A stretch of 64,000 nucleotides of DNA from Flavobacteriales bacterium (GCA_020635725.1 JACJZF010000003.1:186001-250000); one strand, 5' to 3'; shown: positions 16,982 to 25,881, counted from the first letter of the stretch. Translations and numbers: made by a program. Notes: generated from the letters alone by a model not told the origin.

Positions 16982-18252
16982 TTCGTGATGAGGGCGAAGC
17001 CGGTGTAAGGCTGCAGGGCCTTGGGTATGCGGATGCCCTCGGCGGTCTGGTTGTTCTCCATCAACGCGGCCACGATCCGTGCCAGGGCCAGCGCGCTGCC
17101 ATTCAAGGTGTGCGCAAGGCGTGGCTTCTTGTCCTCGCCGCGGTAACGCAGCTTGAGGCGGTTGCTCTGGAAGGTCTCGAAGTTGCTGATGCTGCTCACC
17201 TCGAGCCAACGCTTCTGCGCGGCGCTGTACACTTCCATGTCGTAGGTCAGGGCGCTGGCGAAACCCATGTCGCCGCCGCAGAGCAGCAGCTGGCGGTAGG
17301 GGAGCTCCAAGGCGCGCAGCAGGCCTTTCACATGCTCCACCATCTGCTCCAATGCCGCATAGCTGTCCTCCGGCTTCTCCACGCGCACGATCTCCACCTT
17401 GTCGAACTGGTGCACGCGGTTGAGGCCACGCACATGGGCCCCGTAGCTGCCCGCCTCACGACGGAAGCAGGGCGTGTAGCCCACGTTCCGGATGGGCAGC
17501 TTTTCCGCATCGATGATCTCGTCGCGGTACAGATTCGTGATGGGCACCTCGGCCGTGGGGATCAGGTAGAGGTCATCGACCGTGGCGTGGTACATCTGCC
17601 CTTCTTTGTCAGGCAGCTGGCCCGTGGCGAAAGCGCTGGCGCTGTTCACCAGGTGCGGCGGGATGATCTCGCGGTACCCGGCTTCGGTGGCTTTATCGAG
17701 GAAGAAGGCGATCAAAGCGCGCTGGAGCCGTGCTCCCTGACCGCTGTACACGGGAAAGCCCGCGCCGGTCACCTTCACGCCCAGCTCCATGTGGAGGATT
17801 CCGTATTCCTCGCCGAGTTCCCAATGCGGCTTCGCATCCGGGCCGAGCTCCGGGATCGCGCCCTCCTGCACCACCACGGTATTCTCTTCTGGCGTTCGGC
17901 CGTTGGGCACCTTGGCGTTCGGCGCGTTGGGGATGGTCACCAAGTGGTCCTGCAGATCCTTCTCGCATGCCTCCAATCGGTCCTTCAGGTCCTGCACGGA
18001 GGTCTTCAGATCGCCGCTCTTCGCTTTGGCGGCCTCGGCTTCATCCTTCTTCCCGGCCTTCATCAGTTCGCCCACGCTGCGGCTGATCGCGTTCAGCTCG
18101 GCTTGCTTGCCATCCATCTCGGTCTGGGTGGCGCGACGCAGGTCATCGAGTTCCTTCACGCGGTCCAGCAGGGCCTTCGCGTCGATATTGCGTTTGGTCA
18201 GGCGTGCTTCCGCGTCGGCGCGGTTGTCGCGGATGAAATTCAATTCGAGCAT
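16978..18252 (-). CDS. serS: Seryl-tRNA synthetase
   Basis: Charges tRNA-Ser with serine (class II). It has an N-terminal coiled-coil arm (~25-105, heptad-rich with VKELDDLRRATQTEMDGKQAEL), motif 2 FRREAGSYGAHVRGLNRVHQF, and motif 3 NGSALALARIVAALMENNQ. The length of 424 is typical. It opens the coupled series running down to rsmA. A TACCTTTG box lies 20 bases before the start. Confidence 0.97.
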   Translation of the reverse strand: MLELNFIRDNRADAEARLTKRNIDAKALLDRVKELDDLRRATQTEMDGKQAELNAISRSVGELMKAGKKDEAEAAKAKSGDLKTSVQDLKDRLEACEKDLQDHLVTIPNAPNAKVPNGRTPEENTVVVQEGAIPELGPDAKPHWELGEEYGILHMELGVKVTGAGFPVYSGQGARLQRALIAFFLDKATEAGYREIIPPHLVNSASAFATGQLPDKEGQMYHATVDDLYLIPTAEVPITNLYRDEIIDAEKLPIRNVGYTPCFRREAGSYGAHVRGLNRVHQFDKVEIVRVEKPEDSYAALEQMVEHVKGLLRALELPYRQLLLCGGDMGFASALTYDMEVYSAAQKRWLEVSSISNFETFQSNRLKLRYRGEDKKPRLAHTLNGSALALARIVAALMENNQTAEGIRIPKALQPYTGFALITK

Positions 18253-18272
18253 GCGTCGAGGTCGTTCGTGGT

Positions 18273-18280
18273 CAAAGGTA
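18273..18280 (-). promoter_or_regulatory. -7 box (TACCTTTG) of serS
   Basis: An exact TAnnTTTG match on the minus strand, 20 bases upstream of the serS ATG. It lies between that ATG and the rplU-rpmA terminator hairpin. Confidence 0.6.
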
Positions 18281-18309
18281 TCGCCCGGCCGTGGTGCGGG
18301 CCTGTACGA

Positions 18310-18341
18310 CGAAGCCCCTCCACCAGGGCGGAAGGGCTTCG
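18310..18341 (-). terminator. Terminator hairpin after rplU-rpmA
   Basis: An 8-bp perfect stem, CGAAGCCC (18310-18317) and GGGCTTCG (18334-18341), with a 16-nt loop. It lies 22 bases beyond the rpmA stop and before the serS promoter. There is little T-tract, so efficiency is uncertain. Confidence 0.6.
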
Positions 18342-18363
18342 CTTGGGGTAGGGGATTGAACTA

Positions 18364-18630
18364 TCAGTCGACCTTGGCGGCGGGTTCGATGCTCACCACG
18401 CTGCGGTCGCCGCGCTTCTTCTCGAACTTCACCGTGCCGTCGGTCAAGGCGAACAGCGTGTGGTCCACGCCGATGCCGACGTTGCGGCCGGGGTGGTGCT
18501 TGGTGCCGCGCTGGCGCACCAGGATGTTGCCAGCGATGGCCTGGCTCCCGCCGAAGATCTTGATACCGAGTCGCTTCGAGTGCGACTCGCGTCCGTTCTG
18601 GGTACTGCCTTCACCTTTCTTGTGTGCCAT
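18364..18630 (-). CDS. rpmA: 50S ribosomal protein L27
   Basis: An 88-residue L27 of normal length. It has the N-terminal MAHKKGEGSTQNGRESHSKRLG and the GNILVRQRGTKHHPG motif. There is no Firmicutes-type cleavable N-terminal extension. It follows rplU on the same strand with a 41-base gap, the conserved L21-L27 order. Confidence 0.98.
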   Translation of the reverse strand: MAHKKGEGSTQNGRESHSKRLGIKIFGGSQAIAGNILVRQRGTKHHPGRNVGIGVDHTLFALTDGTVKFEKKRGDRSVVSIEPAAKVD

Positions 18631-18671
18631 GGCTGATGGGGTCTATCGTGCAGAGAGGGTTGAGGTCTCGC

Positions 18672-19178
18672 TTACTTCTTGTCGTCCTTCTTGGCGGCTT
18701 TCTTCGGAGCGGCCTTCTTGGCGGCCTTCTTCGCAGGAGCGGTTTTCTTGGCGGTGGCCTTCTTCGGGGCGGCTTCCTTGGTGGCGCTCTTCTTCGCTTT
18801 CGGCTCGGCGGGTTTCACGGCTTTCGGGGCCGGGGCCGTGCTCTTGCTGGCGTCGAACTTCTCGCCTTTGCCCAGGATGGCCTCGATCCACAGTTCCGTG
18901 AGGTACTGGCGGTGGCCGTTCATCTTCTGGTAGCCCTTGCGGCGCTTCTTCTTGAAGACCAGAACCTTATCGCCTTTTCCGTGGCTCAGGACCTTGGCGG
19001 CGATGCGGAAACCCTCCACGACGGGGGTGCCCACGTTCACGGTTTTGCCGTCGCTCACGAGCAGCACTTTCTCCAGCTCAACGTGCTTGCCTTCCTCGGC
19101 TTCGAGGCGGTGCACCTTCAGCTTCTGGTCCTTCTGCACTTTGTATTGCTGGCCGGCGATATCGACGATGGCGTACAT
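18672..19178 (-). CDS. rplU: 50S ribosomal protein L21 with basic C-terminal tail
   Basis: Residues 1-~103 are a normal L21 (MYAIVDIAGQQYKVQ ... KKRRKGYQKMNGHRQ). A ~60-residue tail of Lys/Ala/Pro repeats follows (KKAAPKKATAKK-type), histone H1-like and probably disordered RNA-binding material. The start at 19178 gives the canonical MYAIV; earlier in-frame Mets read the upstream leader. It is transcribed with rpmA from the TACTTTCG box 20 bases upstream. Confidence 0.96.
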   Translation of the reverse strand: MYAIVDIAGQQYKVQKDQKLKVHRLEAEEGKHVELEKVLLVSDGKTVNVGTPVVEGFRIAAKVLSHGKGDKVLVFKKKRRKGYQKMNGHRQYLTELWIEAILGKGEKFDASKSTAPAPKAVKPAEPKAKKSATKEAAPKKATAKKTAPAKKAAKKAAPKKAAKKDDKK

Positions 19179-19198
19179 GGTCTTCCGAAAATGGGGTG

Positions 19199-19206
19199 CG
19201 AAAGTA
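19199..19206 (-). promoter_or_regulatory. -7 box (TACTTTCG) of rplU-rpmA
   Basis: TACTTTCG on the minus strand, 20 bases before the rplU ATG, conforming to TAnnTTYG. Confidence 0.55.
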
Positions 19207-19310
19207 GTGGTATTTTCGATCCGCACCAACACCCGGCATGAGGCAGGCTTGATGCCCTTGCTTCCTGGGGTCATCCCCGCCCTTCTCCCGGATCGATGCC
19301 TCGCTGACGA

Positions 19311-20570
19311 TTACAGCTTGAACGCCTTCTTCACGGCATCCACGGCATTGAGTTCCTCCCAGGGGAAGAGCTTCACCTTCACCGTGGCCTGTTGGCCGGC
19401 GTTCTCGAATTTCTTGGTCACCACCACGCTCTTGCGGCCCATGTGCCCGTAGCTGGCGGTCTCGCTGTAGATCGGGGTGCGCAGGGCGAAGCGCTTCTCG
19501 ATGAAGTACGGGCGCATGTCGAACTCCGGCAGGGCGCCGATTTTGCGGGCGATCTCGCCGTCGCTCACGTGCACCTTGCTGGTGCCGTAGGTGTTCACAT
19601 AGAAACCCACGGGTTTGGCCACGCCGATGGCATAGGCCACCTGAACGAGCACTTCATCGCACACGCCGGCGGCCACAAGGTGCTTGGCCACGTGGCGCGC
19701 GGCATAGGCGGCGCTGCGGTCCACCTTGCTGGGGTCCTTTCCGCTGAATGCTCCGCCGCCGTGCGCGCCCTTTCCGCCGTATGTGTCCACGATGATCTTG
19801 CGGCCGGTGAGGCCGGTGTCGCCATGGGGGCCGCCGATCACGAATTTGCCGGTGGGGTTGATGTGGTACTTGATGTCGCTGCCGAACAGGGCCTGCACGC
19901 GCTTGGGCAGCTGTTTCATCACGCGCGGGATCAGGATCTCCACCACGTCCTTCTTGATCTTGGCCAGCATCTTCGGCTCGCTGTCGAAGTCGTCGTGCTG
20001 GGTGCTCACCACGATGGCGTCGATGCGCAGGGGCTTGTGGTCATCGCTGTATTCGATGGTCACCTGGCTCTTGGCATCGGGGCGCAGGTAGGGCATCTTG
20101 CTGTTCTTCTCGCGCCGGATGGCGGCGAGCTCGCGCAGCAGCAGGTGGCTGATCTCCAGCGGCAGCGGCATGTAGTTGTCGGTGTCGCGGCAGGCGTAGC
20201 CGAACATCATGCCCTGGTCGCCGGCGCCCTGCTCTTCGGGCTTCTTGCGTTCCACGCCCTGGTTGATGTCCGGGCTCTGCTCATGGATGGCGCTGAACAC
20301 GCCGCAGCCTTCCGCCTCGAACTTGTACTCGGTCTTGGTGTACCCGATGCGCTTGATCACGTCGCGCGCGATCTGCTGCACATCGAGGTAGGCTTTGCTC
20401 TTCACCTCCCCGGCGAGGACGACCTGCCCGGTGGTCACCAGGGTCTCGCAGGCCACTTTGCTCTGCGGGTCGAAGGCGAGGAAGTGGTCGATGAGGGCAT
20501 CGCTGATCTGGTCGGCGACCTTATCGGGGTGGCCTTCGCTGACGGATTCGGACGTGAAGAGGTACGGCAT
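19311..20570 (-). CDS. metK: S-adenosylmethionine synthetase
   Basis: Makes SAM from ATP and methionine. It has the N-terminal LFTSESVSEGHPDKVADQISDA, the GAGDQGMMFGYA loop, and the GGGAFSGKDPSKVDRSAAY phosphate-binding motif. The length of 419 is normal. A TTCCTTTG near-match to the -7 box lies at 20593-20600. It is a single gene between rplU and gldA. Confidence 0.97.
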   Translation of the reverse strand: MPYLFTSESVSEGHPDKVADQISDALIDHFLAFDPQSKVACETLVTTGQVVLAGEVKSKAYLDVQQIARDVIKRIGYTKTEYKFEAEGCGVFSAIHEQSPDINQGVERKKPEEQGAGDQGMMFGYACRDTDNYMPLPLEISHLLLRELAAIRREKNSKMPYLRPDAKSQVTIEYSDDHKPLRIDAIVVSTQHDDFDSEPKMLAKIKKDVVEILIPRVMKQLPKRVQALFGSDIKYHINPTGKFVIGGPHGDTGLTGRKIIVDTYGGKGAHGGGAFSGKDPSKVDRSAAYAARHVAKHLVAAGVCDEVLVQVAYAIGVAKPVGFYVNTYGTSKVHVSDGEIARKIGALPEFDMRPYFIEKRFALRTPIYSETASYGHMGRKSVVVTKKFENAGQQATVKVKLFPWEELNAVDAVKKAFKL

Positions 20571-20592
20571 CGTGTTTCAGTATGTCGGGCGG

Positions 20593-20600
20593 CAAAGGAA
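20593..20600 (-). promoter_or_regulatory. Probable -7 box (TTCCTTTG) of metK
   Basis: One mismatch from TAnnTTTG on the minus strand, 22 bases upstream of the metK ATG. Confidence 0.35.
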
Positions 20601-20623
20601 AGGGAAGCGGGTGAACCCCGGGA

Positions 20624-21529
20624 TCAGTGCCCGGTGAGTTCTTTGAACACCTCTTCGAGGCCACGCTCGCTCTTCTGCAGGCCGAGCACCTTCAACCCCT
20701 GCTCCACCGCGAATTGGAAGACCGCTGGGCGCACGTCGTTGGTGAGGTCGTGGGCCAGCAGCCAGGTGGCTCCCTCCTTGCGCTTGGCGCTGAGCACGCC
20801 GGGGATGTTGAGCAGCATGTTGGGCTCCGGCGCGCGGTCGAATTCCACCTCGAGCACGGCTCCCTGACGGCTGGTGCGGAGCGCGCCGGCCTTGTCATCC
20901 GCCACGATGCGACCCTTGTCGATGATGATCACGCGGTCGCAGATGGCTTCCACCTCCTGCATGATGTGCGTGCTCAGCATCACGGTCTTCTCGCGGCCCA
21001 GGCTCTTGATCAGGGCTCGGATGTCGACCAGCTGGTTGGGATCGAGGCCGCTGGTGGGCTCATCGAGGATCAGCACCTGCGGGTCGTGGATCATGGCCTG
21101 CGCCAATCCCACGCGCTGCCGGTACCCCTTGCTCAGCTGCCCGATGCGCTTGTGCTGCTCCGGGCCGAGGCCCACCCGGTCGATCATCGCCTTCACACGC
21201 GCGGCGCGGTCGCTCAGGCCGTGCACGCCGGCCACGAAATCGAGGTACTCGCGCACGTAGAGGTCGAGGTAGAGCGGGTTGTGCTCCGGCAGGTATCCCA
21301 CGTTGCGGCGCACCTCCATGCTCGCCGTGCGCGTGTCGTGCCCGCAGACCACGGCCGCGCCCGATGAAGGTGGGATGTAGCACGTGAGGATCTTCATCAT
21401 GGTGCTCTTGCCCGCGCCGTTGGGGCCGAGGAAGCCCACCACCTCGCCTTTGCCGATCTCGAAGGATACCCCATCGAGCGCCTTCTGAGCGCCATAGAGC
21501 TTGGTGATGCCCTGCACGGAGATCGACAT
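20624..21529 (-). CDS. gldA: Gliding-motility-type ABC transporter ATPase GldA
   Basis: A 301-residue ABC ATPase. It has Walker A GPNGAGKST near residue 36, signature LSKGYRQRVGLAQA, and Walker B VLILDEPTSGLD. It also has the ~75-residue C-terminal extension typical of GldA, ending SERGLEEVFKELT. GldA works with GldF and GldG membrane proteins, which are not adjacent. GldA-like proteins also occur in non-gliding Bacteroidota. The MSISVQGITKLYGAQ start was preferred over an upstream Met at 21571. The start lies only 4 bases from a TACCTTCG box, implying a leaderless transcript. Confidence 0.88.
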   Translation of the reverse strand: MSISVQGITKLYGAQKALDGVSFEIGKGEVVGFLGPNGAGKSTMMKILTCYIPPSSGAAVVCGHDTRTASMEVRRNVGYLPEHNPLYLDLYVREYLDFVAGVHGLSDRAARVKAMIDRVGLGPEQHKRIGQLSKGYRQRVGLAQAMIHDPQVLILDEPTSGLDPNQLVDIRALIKSLGREKTVMLSTHIMQEVEAICDRVIIIDKGRIVADDKAGALRTSRQGAVLEVEFDRAPEPNMLLNIPGVLSAKRKEGATWLLAHDLTNDVRPAVFQFAVEQGLKVLGLQKSERGLEEVFKELTGH

Positions 21530-21533
21530 GCGG

Positions 21534-21541
21534 CGAAGGTA
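21534..21541 (-). promoter_or_regulatory. -7 box (TACCTTCG) of gldA
   Basis: TACCTTCG on the minus strand followed by CCGC and the ATG. With the usual distance from a -7 box to the start of transcription, the mRNA would begin at or next to the start codon. Confidence 0.55.
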
Positions 21542-21558
21542 GAGGCGCGCGCCGATCA

Positions 21559-21566
21559 CATCTTTG
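21559..21566 (+). promoter_or_regulatory. -7-like box (CATCTTTG) of rsgA
   Basis: CATCTTTG followed by CCCA and the rsgA ATG at 21571. It is the mirror arrangement of gldA, in a 41-bp divergent gap that must hold both promoters. Confidence 0.5.
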
Positions 21567-21570
21567 CCCA

Positions 21571-22521
21571 ATGGCCATCGGCGTGGTGATGCGAAGCACC
21601 GGGAGTCGCTACCTCGTGCGTGGCGAGGAGGGCAGCCTGCACGAATGCGTGGCGCGCGGCAACCTGCGCATCAAGGGATGGAAGAGCACCAACCCGGTGG
21701 CCGTGGGCGATCAGGTCACCTTCGAGCCGCAGCAGGGCGCCGAGCACCCCGGCACCATCACCGACCTGCACGATCGGCGCAACTACCTGGTGCGGCGCAG
21801 CGTGAACCTGAGCCATCATCGGCATGTGATCGCCGCCAACCTCGACCAGGCCCTGCTCATGGTCACCGTGGCACGCCCGCGCACCTCGTACGGCTTCATC
21901 GACCGCTTCCTGGTAACGGCAGAGACCTACCAGGTGCCCGCGGTGGTGGTGGTGAACAAGATCGACGACCTCGATGAACAGGAGCAGGAGATGCTGCTCG
22001 ATCTGGTGGATACCTACCAGCAGGCCGGCTACCGCGTGGTGATGACCTCCGCGCTGCAAGGCAGAGGTGTCGATGAGGTGAAGGAGCTGCTCGCGGGCAA
22101 GACCACGCTCGTCTCCGGCCACAGCGGCGTGGGCAAGAGCACGCTCATCAACGCCATCGACCCCGAGCTCGACCTGTGGACCACCGAGATCAGCGAATCG
22201 AGCAGCAAGGGCCAGCATACCACCACCTACGCCGAGATGTTCGAGCTGAAGCTGGATGCCCCGGACTCCTTCATCATCGACACGCCCGGCATCAAAGGCT
22301 TCGGGCTCGTGGATCTGGACAAGGAGCACATCGGCGACCAGTTCCCGGAGATGTTCCGGCTCAAGGGCGATTGCCGCTTCGCCAATTGCCTGCACAAAGG
22401 CGAGCCGGGCTGTGCCGTGCGCGCCGCCGTGGAGCAAGGTGAGGTGCCTGAGAGCCGCTATCGCAGTTACCTTGACATGCTCGAAGGGGTGGATGACGAC
22501 AGCCCGTACCGAGTTGACTGA
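21571..22521 (+). CDS. rsgA: Ribosome small-subunit-dependent GTPase A
   Basis: A circularly permuted GTPase that helps mature the 30S subunit. It has an N-terminal OB-fold (1-~70). The G motifs run in permuted order: NKID (~131), then Walker A GHSGVGKST (~187), then DTPG (~233). A C-terminal zinc knuckle spans C-x4-C-x-H-x5-C (CRFANCLHKGEPGC). Length is 316. Starts divergently from gldA. The downstream e(P4) gene follows after 6 bases. Confidence 0.95.
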   Translation: MAIGVVMRSTGSRYLVRGEEGSLHECVARGNLRIKGWKSTNPVAVGDQVTFEPQQGAEHPGTITDLHDRRNYLVRRSVNLSHHRHVIAANLDQALLMVTVARPRTSYGFIDRFLVTAETYQVPAVVVVNKIDDLDEQEQEMLLDLVDTYQQAGYRVVMTSALQGRGVDEVKELLAGKTTLVSGHSGVGKSTLINAIDPELDLWTTEISESSSKGQHTTTYAEMFELKLDAPDSFIIDTPGIKGFGLVDLDKEHIGDQFPEMFRLKGDCRFANCLHKGEPGCAVRAAVEQGEVPESRYRSYLDMLEGVDDDSPYRVD

Positions 22522-22527
22522 ATACCC

Positions 22528-23367
22528 ATGAACGCACGCATCCTTCTTCCGGCCCTGTTGCTCATCGCTGGTTGCCGTGGCACCCGTGAGGCCGCTGTGA
22601 GCCCCGCTCCGGAAGCCATGCCGCAGCTGGCCTGGCAAGGGGCCGATGCCGTGCTGTGGCAGAACACCTCGGCCGAGGCCTACTGGCTCTATCGGCAAGG
22701 GTATGATCAGGCGACCGACAGGTTGGAGCTGAGACTGCAGGAGCTGGACGAGCAGCAGCAGATGGCCGATAGCGCGGGATCGGACCATCGGCCGCGCGCG
22801 GTGATCGTGGATATCGACGAGACCGTGCTCGACAACAGCCCGTACCAGGTGAACGCCATCCGCCGCGATCGCACCTTCGACCAGAACGATTGGCGCGCAT
22901 GGACCGACAAGGCCACGGCGAAGGCCTGCCCCGGAGCCCTCGAATTCCTGACGCATGCCGAGGAACTGGGCTGCGAGGTCTTCTATGTGACCAACCGCGA
23001 TGTACGGGAACGTGCAAGCACCTTGAAGAACCTGGTTGATCTGGGCTTCCCGTTCGCGGATGATGCCCATCTTCTGTTGATGGAAGGCAGCAGCGATAAG
23101 ACCGAACGGCGGGCGCGGATCAGGGCCACGCATGAGGTGGTGCTCCTGGTAGGCGATCAGCTCCGCGATTTCAGCGAGGCCTTCAAGGATCGGTCCTCCA
23201 ACTACGGCAAGGATGCGGTGGATGCCATGGCGGATAGCCTATCGCGCTACTTCATCCTGTTGCCCAACCCCATGTACGGCAGTTTCCGCGATGCGGTGGA
23301 AGGCAAGGGCACCGATGCGGAGAAGTTGGCCCGTCGCAAGGTCTGGTTCCAATCCCACGGGTATTAG
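22528..23367 (+). CDS. 5'-nucleotidase, lipoprotein e(P4) family
   Basis: A 279-residue class C acid phosphatase of the HAD superfamily. It has lipobox LLLIAGC (Cys 16) and the catalytic DIDETVLDNSPYQ, with the nucleophile Asp in DxDxT. FYVTNRD is motif II and LVGDQLRDF is the acidic motif. Exported to the periplasm or outer membrane, it dephosphorylates nucleotides such as NMN or NAD breakdown products in the best-known homologues. It lies between rsgA and dtd and abuts the dtd start. Confidence 0.93.
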   Translation: MNARILLPALLLIAGCRGTREAAVSPAPEAMPQLAWQGADAVLWQNTSAEAYWLYRQGYDQATDRLELRLQELDEQQQMADSAGSDHRPRAVIVDIDETVLDNSPYQVNAIRRDRTFDQNDWRAWTDKATAKACPGALEFLTHAEELGCEVFYVTNRDVRERASTLKNLVDLGFPFADDAHLLLMEGSSDKTERRARIRATHEVVLLVGDQLRDFSEAFKDRSSNYGKDAVDAMADSLSRYFILLPNPMYGSFRDAVEGKGTDAEKLARRKVWFQSHGY

Positions 23368-23820
23368 ATGAGGGCGGTGATCCAACGGGTGCGGGAGGCC
23401 TCCGTGAGCATCGGCGGATCAGAGGTGGCGCGCATCGGGCCGGGCATGCTGGTGCTGCTCGGCGTGGAGATCGGCGATGACGAAGCCGACCTCGAATGGC
23501 TCTGCGGAAAGATCGCGCGCCTGCGCATCCACGCCGATGCCGAAGGCGTGATGAACCTCGATGTGACCCAGGTGCGCGGGGAGGTGATGCTGGTGAGCCA
23601 GTTCACCCTGCATGCGAGCACCGTGAAGGGCAACCGGCCCAGTTACCTGCGAGCGGCGCGGCCTGAGGAGGCCATCCCCTTGTACCTGCGGGCCAAGCAG
23701 CTGCTCTCGGAGCTGGTCGGGAGACCGGTGAAGACCGGCGAGTTCGGCGCCGATATGCAGGTGGCGCTGGTGAACGACGGACCGGTCACGATCATCATCG
23801 ATAGCCAGGAACGCGAATGA
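23368..23820 (+). CDS. dtd: D-aminoacyl-tRNA deacylase
   Basis: Hydrolyses mischarged D-aminoacyl-tRNAs. It has the start MRAVIQRVREASV, SQFTLHAS (catalytic SQxxL) and NDGPVTIII (the Gly-Pro chirality motif). The length of 150 is standard. It begins immediately after the e(P4) stop and overlaps the MazG-like gene by 4 bases, so the three are one transcription unit. Confidence 0.97.
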   Translation: MRAVIQRVREASVSIGGSEVARIGPGMLVLLGVEIGDDEADLEWLCGKIARLRIHADAEGVMNLDVTQVRGEVMLVSQFTLHASTVKGNRPSYLRAARPEEAIPLYLRAKQLLSELVGRPVKTGEFGADMQVALVNDGPVTIIIDSQERE

Positions 23821-24152
23821 CGGAGGAACCGATCGGAACCCTGCAGCGGGAGGTGGACACATGGATCAAGGACCATGGCGTCCGATACTTCGATCCGCTC
23901 ACCAACATGGCCATGCTCGCGGAGGAGGTGGGCGAGGTGGCCCGCATCATGGCCCGGCGCTATGGCGAGCAAAGCGAGAAGGAGAGTGACAGGAGCAAGG
24001 ATCTCGGCGGCGAGCTGGCCGATGTGCTCTTCGTGGTGCTGTGCCTGGCCAACCAGACCGGCACCGACCTGCAGGCCGCCTGGGAGCGACGCATGGAGGA
24101 GAAGACGCGGCGCGATGCCGAACGGCACGCGAACAATCCCAAGCTCCGCTGA
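23817..24152 (+). CDS. MazG-like nucleotide pyrophosphohydrolase
   Basis: A 111-residue all-alpha NTP pyrophosphohydrolase. The metal-binding pattern EEVGEVAR ... ELADVLF (EExxE and ExxD) is intact. It is a single-domain form that probably cleaves (deoxy)NTPs to monophosphates as a house-cleaning enzyme. Translationally coupled to dtd (ATGA). Confidence 0.9.
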   Translation: MTEEPIGTLQREVDTWIKDHGVRYFDPLTNMAMLAEEVGEVARIMARRYGEQSEKESDRSKDLGGELADVLFVVLCLANQTGTDLQAAWERRMEEKTRRDAERHANNPKLR

Positions 24153-24186
24153 ACGGCTTGGCATCGTGTTGGCAGGGGCGGCTCGC

Positions 24187-24194
24187 TAATTTCA
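24187..24194 (+). promoter_or_regulatory. Possible -7 box (TAATTTCA)
   Basis: TAATTTCA, 22 bases before the ATG at 24217. One mismatch from TAnnTTYG. Confidence 0.35.
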
Positions 24195-24216
24195 CGCCCC
24201 ATTCAACGCGAACGCG

Positions 24217-25881
24217 ATGATCCTTCGACCACGACTCCTTTTGGCTGGCCTCACCTTCCTCTCGCTCTCTGTTCTGGCGCAGCCTCCGGGCTCATCGGAT
24301 GACAAGGTGAAGGTGAAGGTGCGCATGGGCGAGAAGCACACGCCTGATGGGTCGATGATGCCTTACCGAGTGGTCCGGGCCACGCCCAGCAGCTACGTGG
24401 TGCTGCGCAGCCCCGATTTTGGCGACAAGGCCTTCACCAAGAAGAGCCCGCGCCTCGATTCCTACGACAGGGCCAAGCTCAGCTATCAGCGCAGCCTGGA
24501 GCCGCTGCTCGAGCGCCGCGGCCAGGAGCGCCTGCTGCTGGAGGACCTGGTGGTGATGAACGGCAAGCCCACGTTGATCGCACGCACCGGCGGGCAGGAA
24601 GAGATCGCGCTCTACTATCAGCATGTCGAGCCCAACATCACCCGCCAGCCACCGGCCTTCGATCGGATCTGCGCCTTCCCGGTGGAGGTGAAAGGCAGGC
24701 AGGCCATGTATGAGCACGCCGGGAAATCGACCCGGGTCAAATGGTCCACCTCCACCGCGGCCGACGGTTCGCACCTCTTGATCCACAGCCCGGAGCTGCG
24801 GGGCGCCAGCGATGAGCCGCCGTTCTATCTGCTGGCCGTGGTCGATCAACAGATGCAGGTGAAGTGGCAGCACATCATGCGCGTCGATGGCGGCAGTGAG
24901 CGCAGCGATGTGCTCGATGCGGCCGTCGATGCCGAGGGCAACGCGTATCTCGTGATCCGCTACCGCTACCGCGATGGCGCGCCCGTCGGCGGTGCCGACG
25001 ATTACCAGGTGGTGCTGCACAAGGTCAACGCCGACGATATCGCGCGCGTGCCCTTCACCATGGATGCGGGTTATTACCCAACGGGTGGCATCCTGCAGCC
25101 CATTGGCAAGGACCGGTTGGCCTATGCGGGCATCTACGCGTCATCATCGGACGATGGCCGCATGCTGGGCAACTTCATCGCCTGGGTCGATAGCAGCGAG
25201 GGCGGCCTCAGCGCCCCGACGCTCTATCCGTTCAGCGAGCAGAACGAATTGGATGAGCAGGAACGCCTGGGCATCGCTGAGACCAAGGCGGACAGCGAGG
25301 CGAAGAATGAGAAGCAGGAGCAGAAGCGCCTGTACCCGGCCACCGATGTGATCGGCCTCATCGCCAAGGACGATGGCGGATTCTACGTGGTGAACGAGGT
25401 GGCGCTTGAGGCCAGCTGGATCAACCCCGAAACCGCGCGCCGCTATCAGCGCTTCTATCACGGTCCGGTGCAGGCGCGCAGCCTCGGCAAGGATGGCCAG
25501 GTGCAGTGGAGCACCCTGGTGCGCCGCTGGGTGATGACCGACGACCCGACCATGGGCCGCGCGTTCCCGGTGGCCTTCGACGACCAGCTCTTCGTCTTCC
25601 TCTGGGATAGCGAGTCGAACATCGAGGCGCGCAAGAGCGGGGAGAAGATCGTGCCGAAGCAGAGCATGAGCGGCCTTTACTCGGCCTATGCCTATTTCGA
25701 TCCGAAGGGAGGCTACCGTACCAAACCCGTCCTGCGCAGCGGCAACGATGAAGCGCTGATGACCGGCTGGGAGCTCACGCAGACCGGTCCTGGAGAGTTC
25801 ATGGCGTTCGCCACGGGATCCGCGATCGACATCGACTACCTGCCCGCGCGGATCGAGTTCAGCAAGGAGACGAAGAAGTGA
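24217..25881 (+). CDS. Exported protein of unknown function
   Basis: A 554-residue protein with a signal peptide (1-21, ...LSVLAQ). No domain is recognised. The body is beta-rich with repeated VVL/YLVIRYRYRDG-type segments and a charged Lys/Glu-rich insert near 355-375. This is consistent with a beta-propeller-like periplasmic or surface protein. There is no T9SS sorting domain at the C-terminus. It converges with waaA, with the two stops directly adjacent (TGA/TCA). Confidence 0.65.
   Translation: MILRPRLLLAGLTFLSLSVLAQPPGSSDDKVKVKVRMGEKHTPDGSMMPYRVVRATPSSYVVLRSPDFGDKAFTKKSPRLDSYDRAKLSYQRSLEPLLERRGQERLLLEDLVVMNGKPTLIARTGGQEEIALYYQHVEPNITRQPPAFDRICAFPVEVKGRQAMYEHAGKSTRVKWSTSTAADGSHLLIHSPELRGASDEPPFYLLAVVDQQMQVKWQHIMRVDGGSERSDVLDAAVDAEGNAYLVIRYRYRDGAPVGGADDYQVVLHKVNADDIARVPFTMDAGYYPTGGILQPIGKDRLAYAGIYASSSDDGRMLGNFIAWVDSSEGGLSAPTLYPFSEQNELDEQERLGIAETKADSEAKNEKQEQKRLYPATDVIGLIAKDDGGFYVVNEVALEASWINPETARRYQRFYHGPVQARSLGKDGQVQWSTLVRRWVMTDDPTMGRAFPVAFDDQLFVFLWDSESNIEARKSGEKIVPKQSMSGLYSAYAYFDPKGGYRTKPVLRSGNDEALMTGWELTQTGPGEFMAFATGSAIDIDYLPARIEFSKETKK

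Noticed and set aside
21556..23133. 525-residue minus-strand ORF over rsgA and the e(P4) gene
   Set aside because: The plus-strand products have complete catalytic motifs. This frame has none and is His/Leu/Val-rich.
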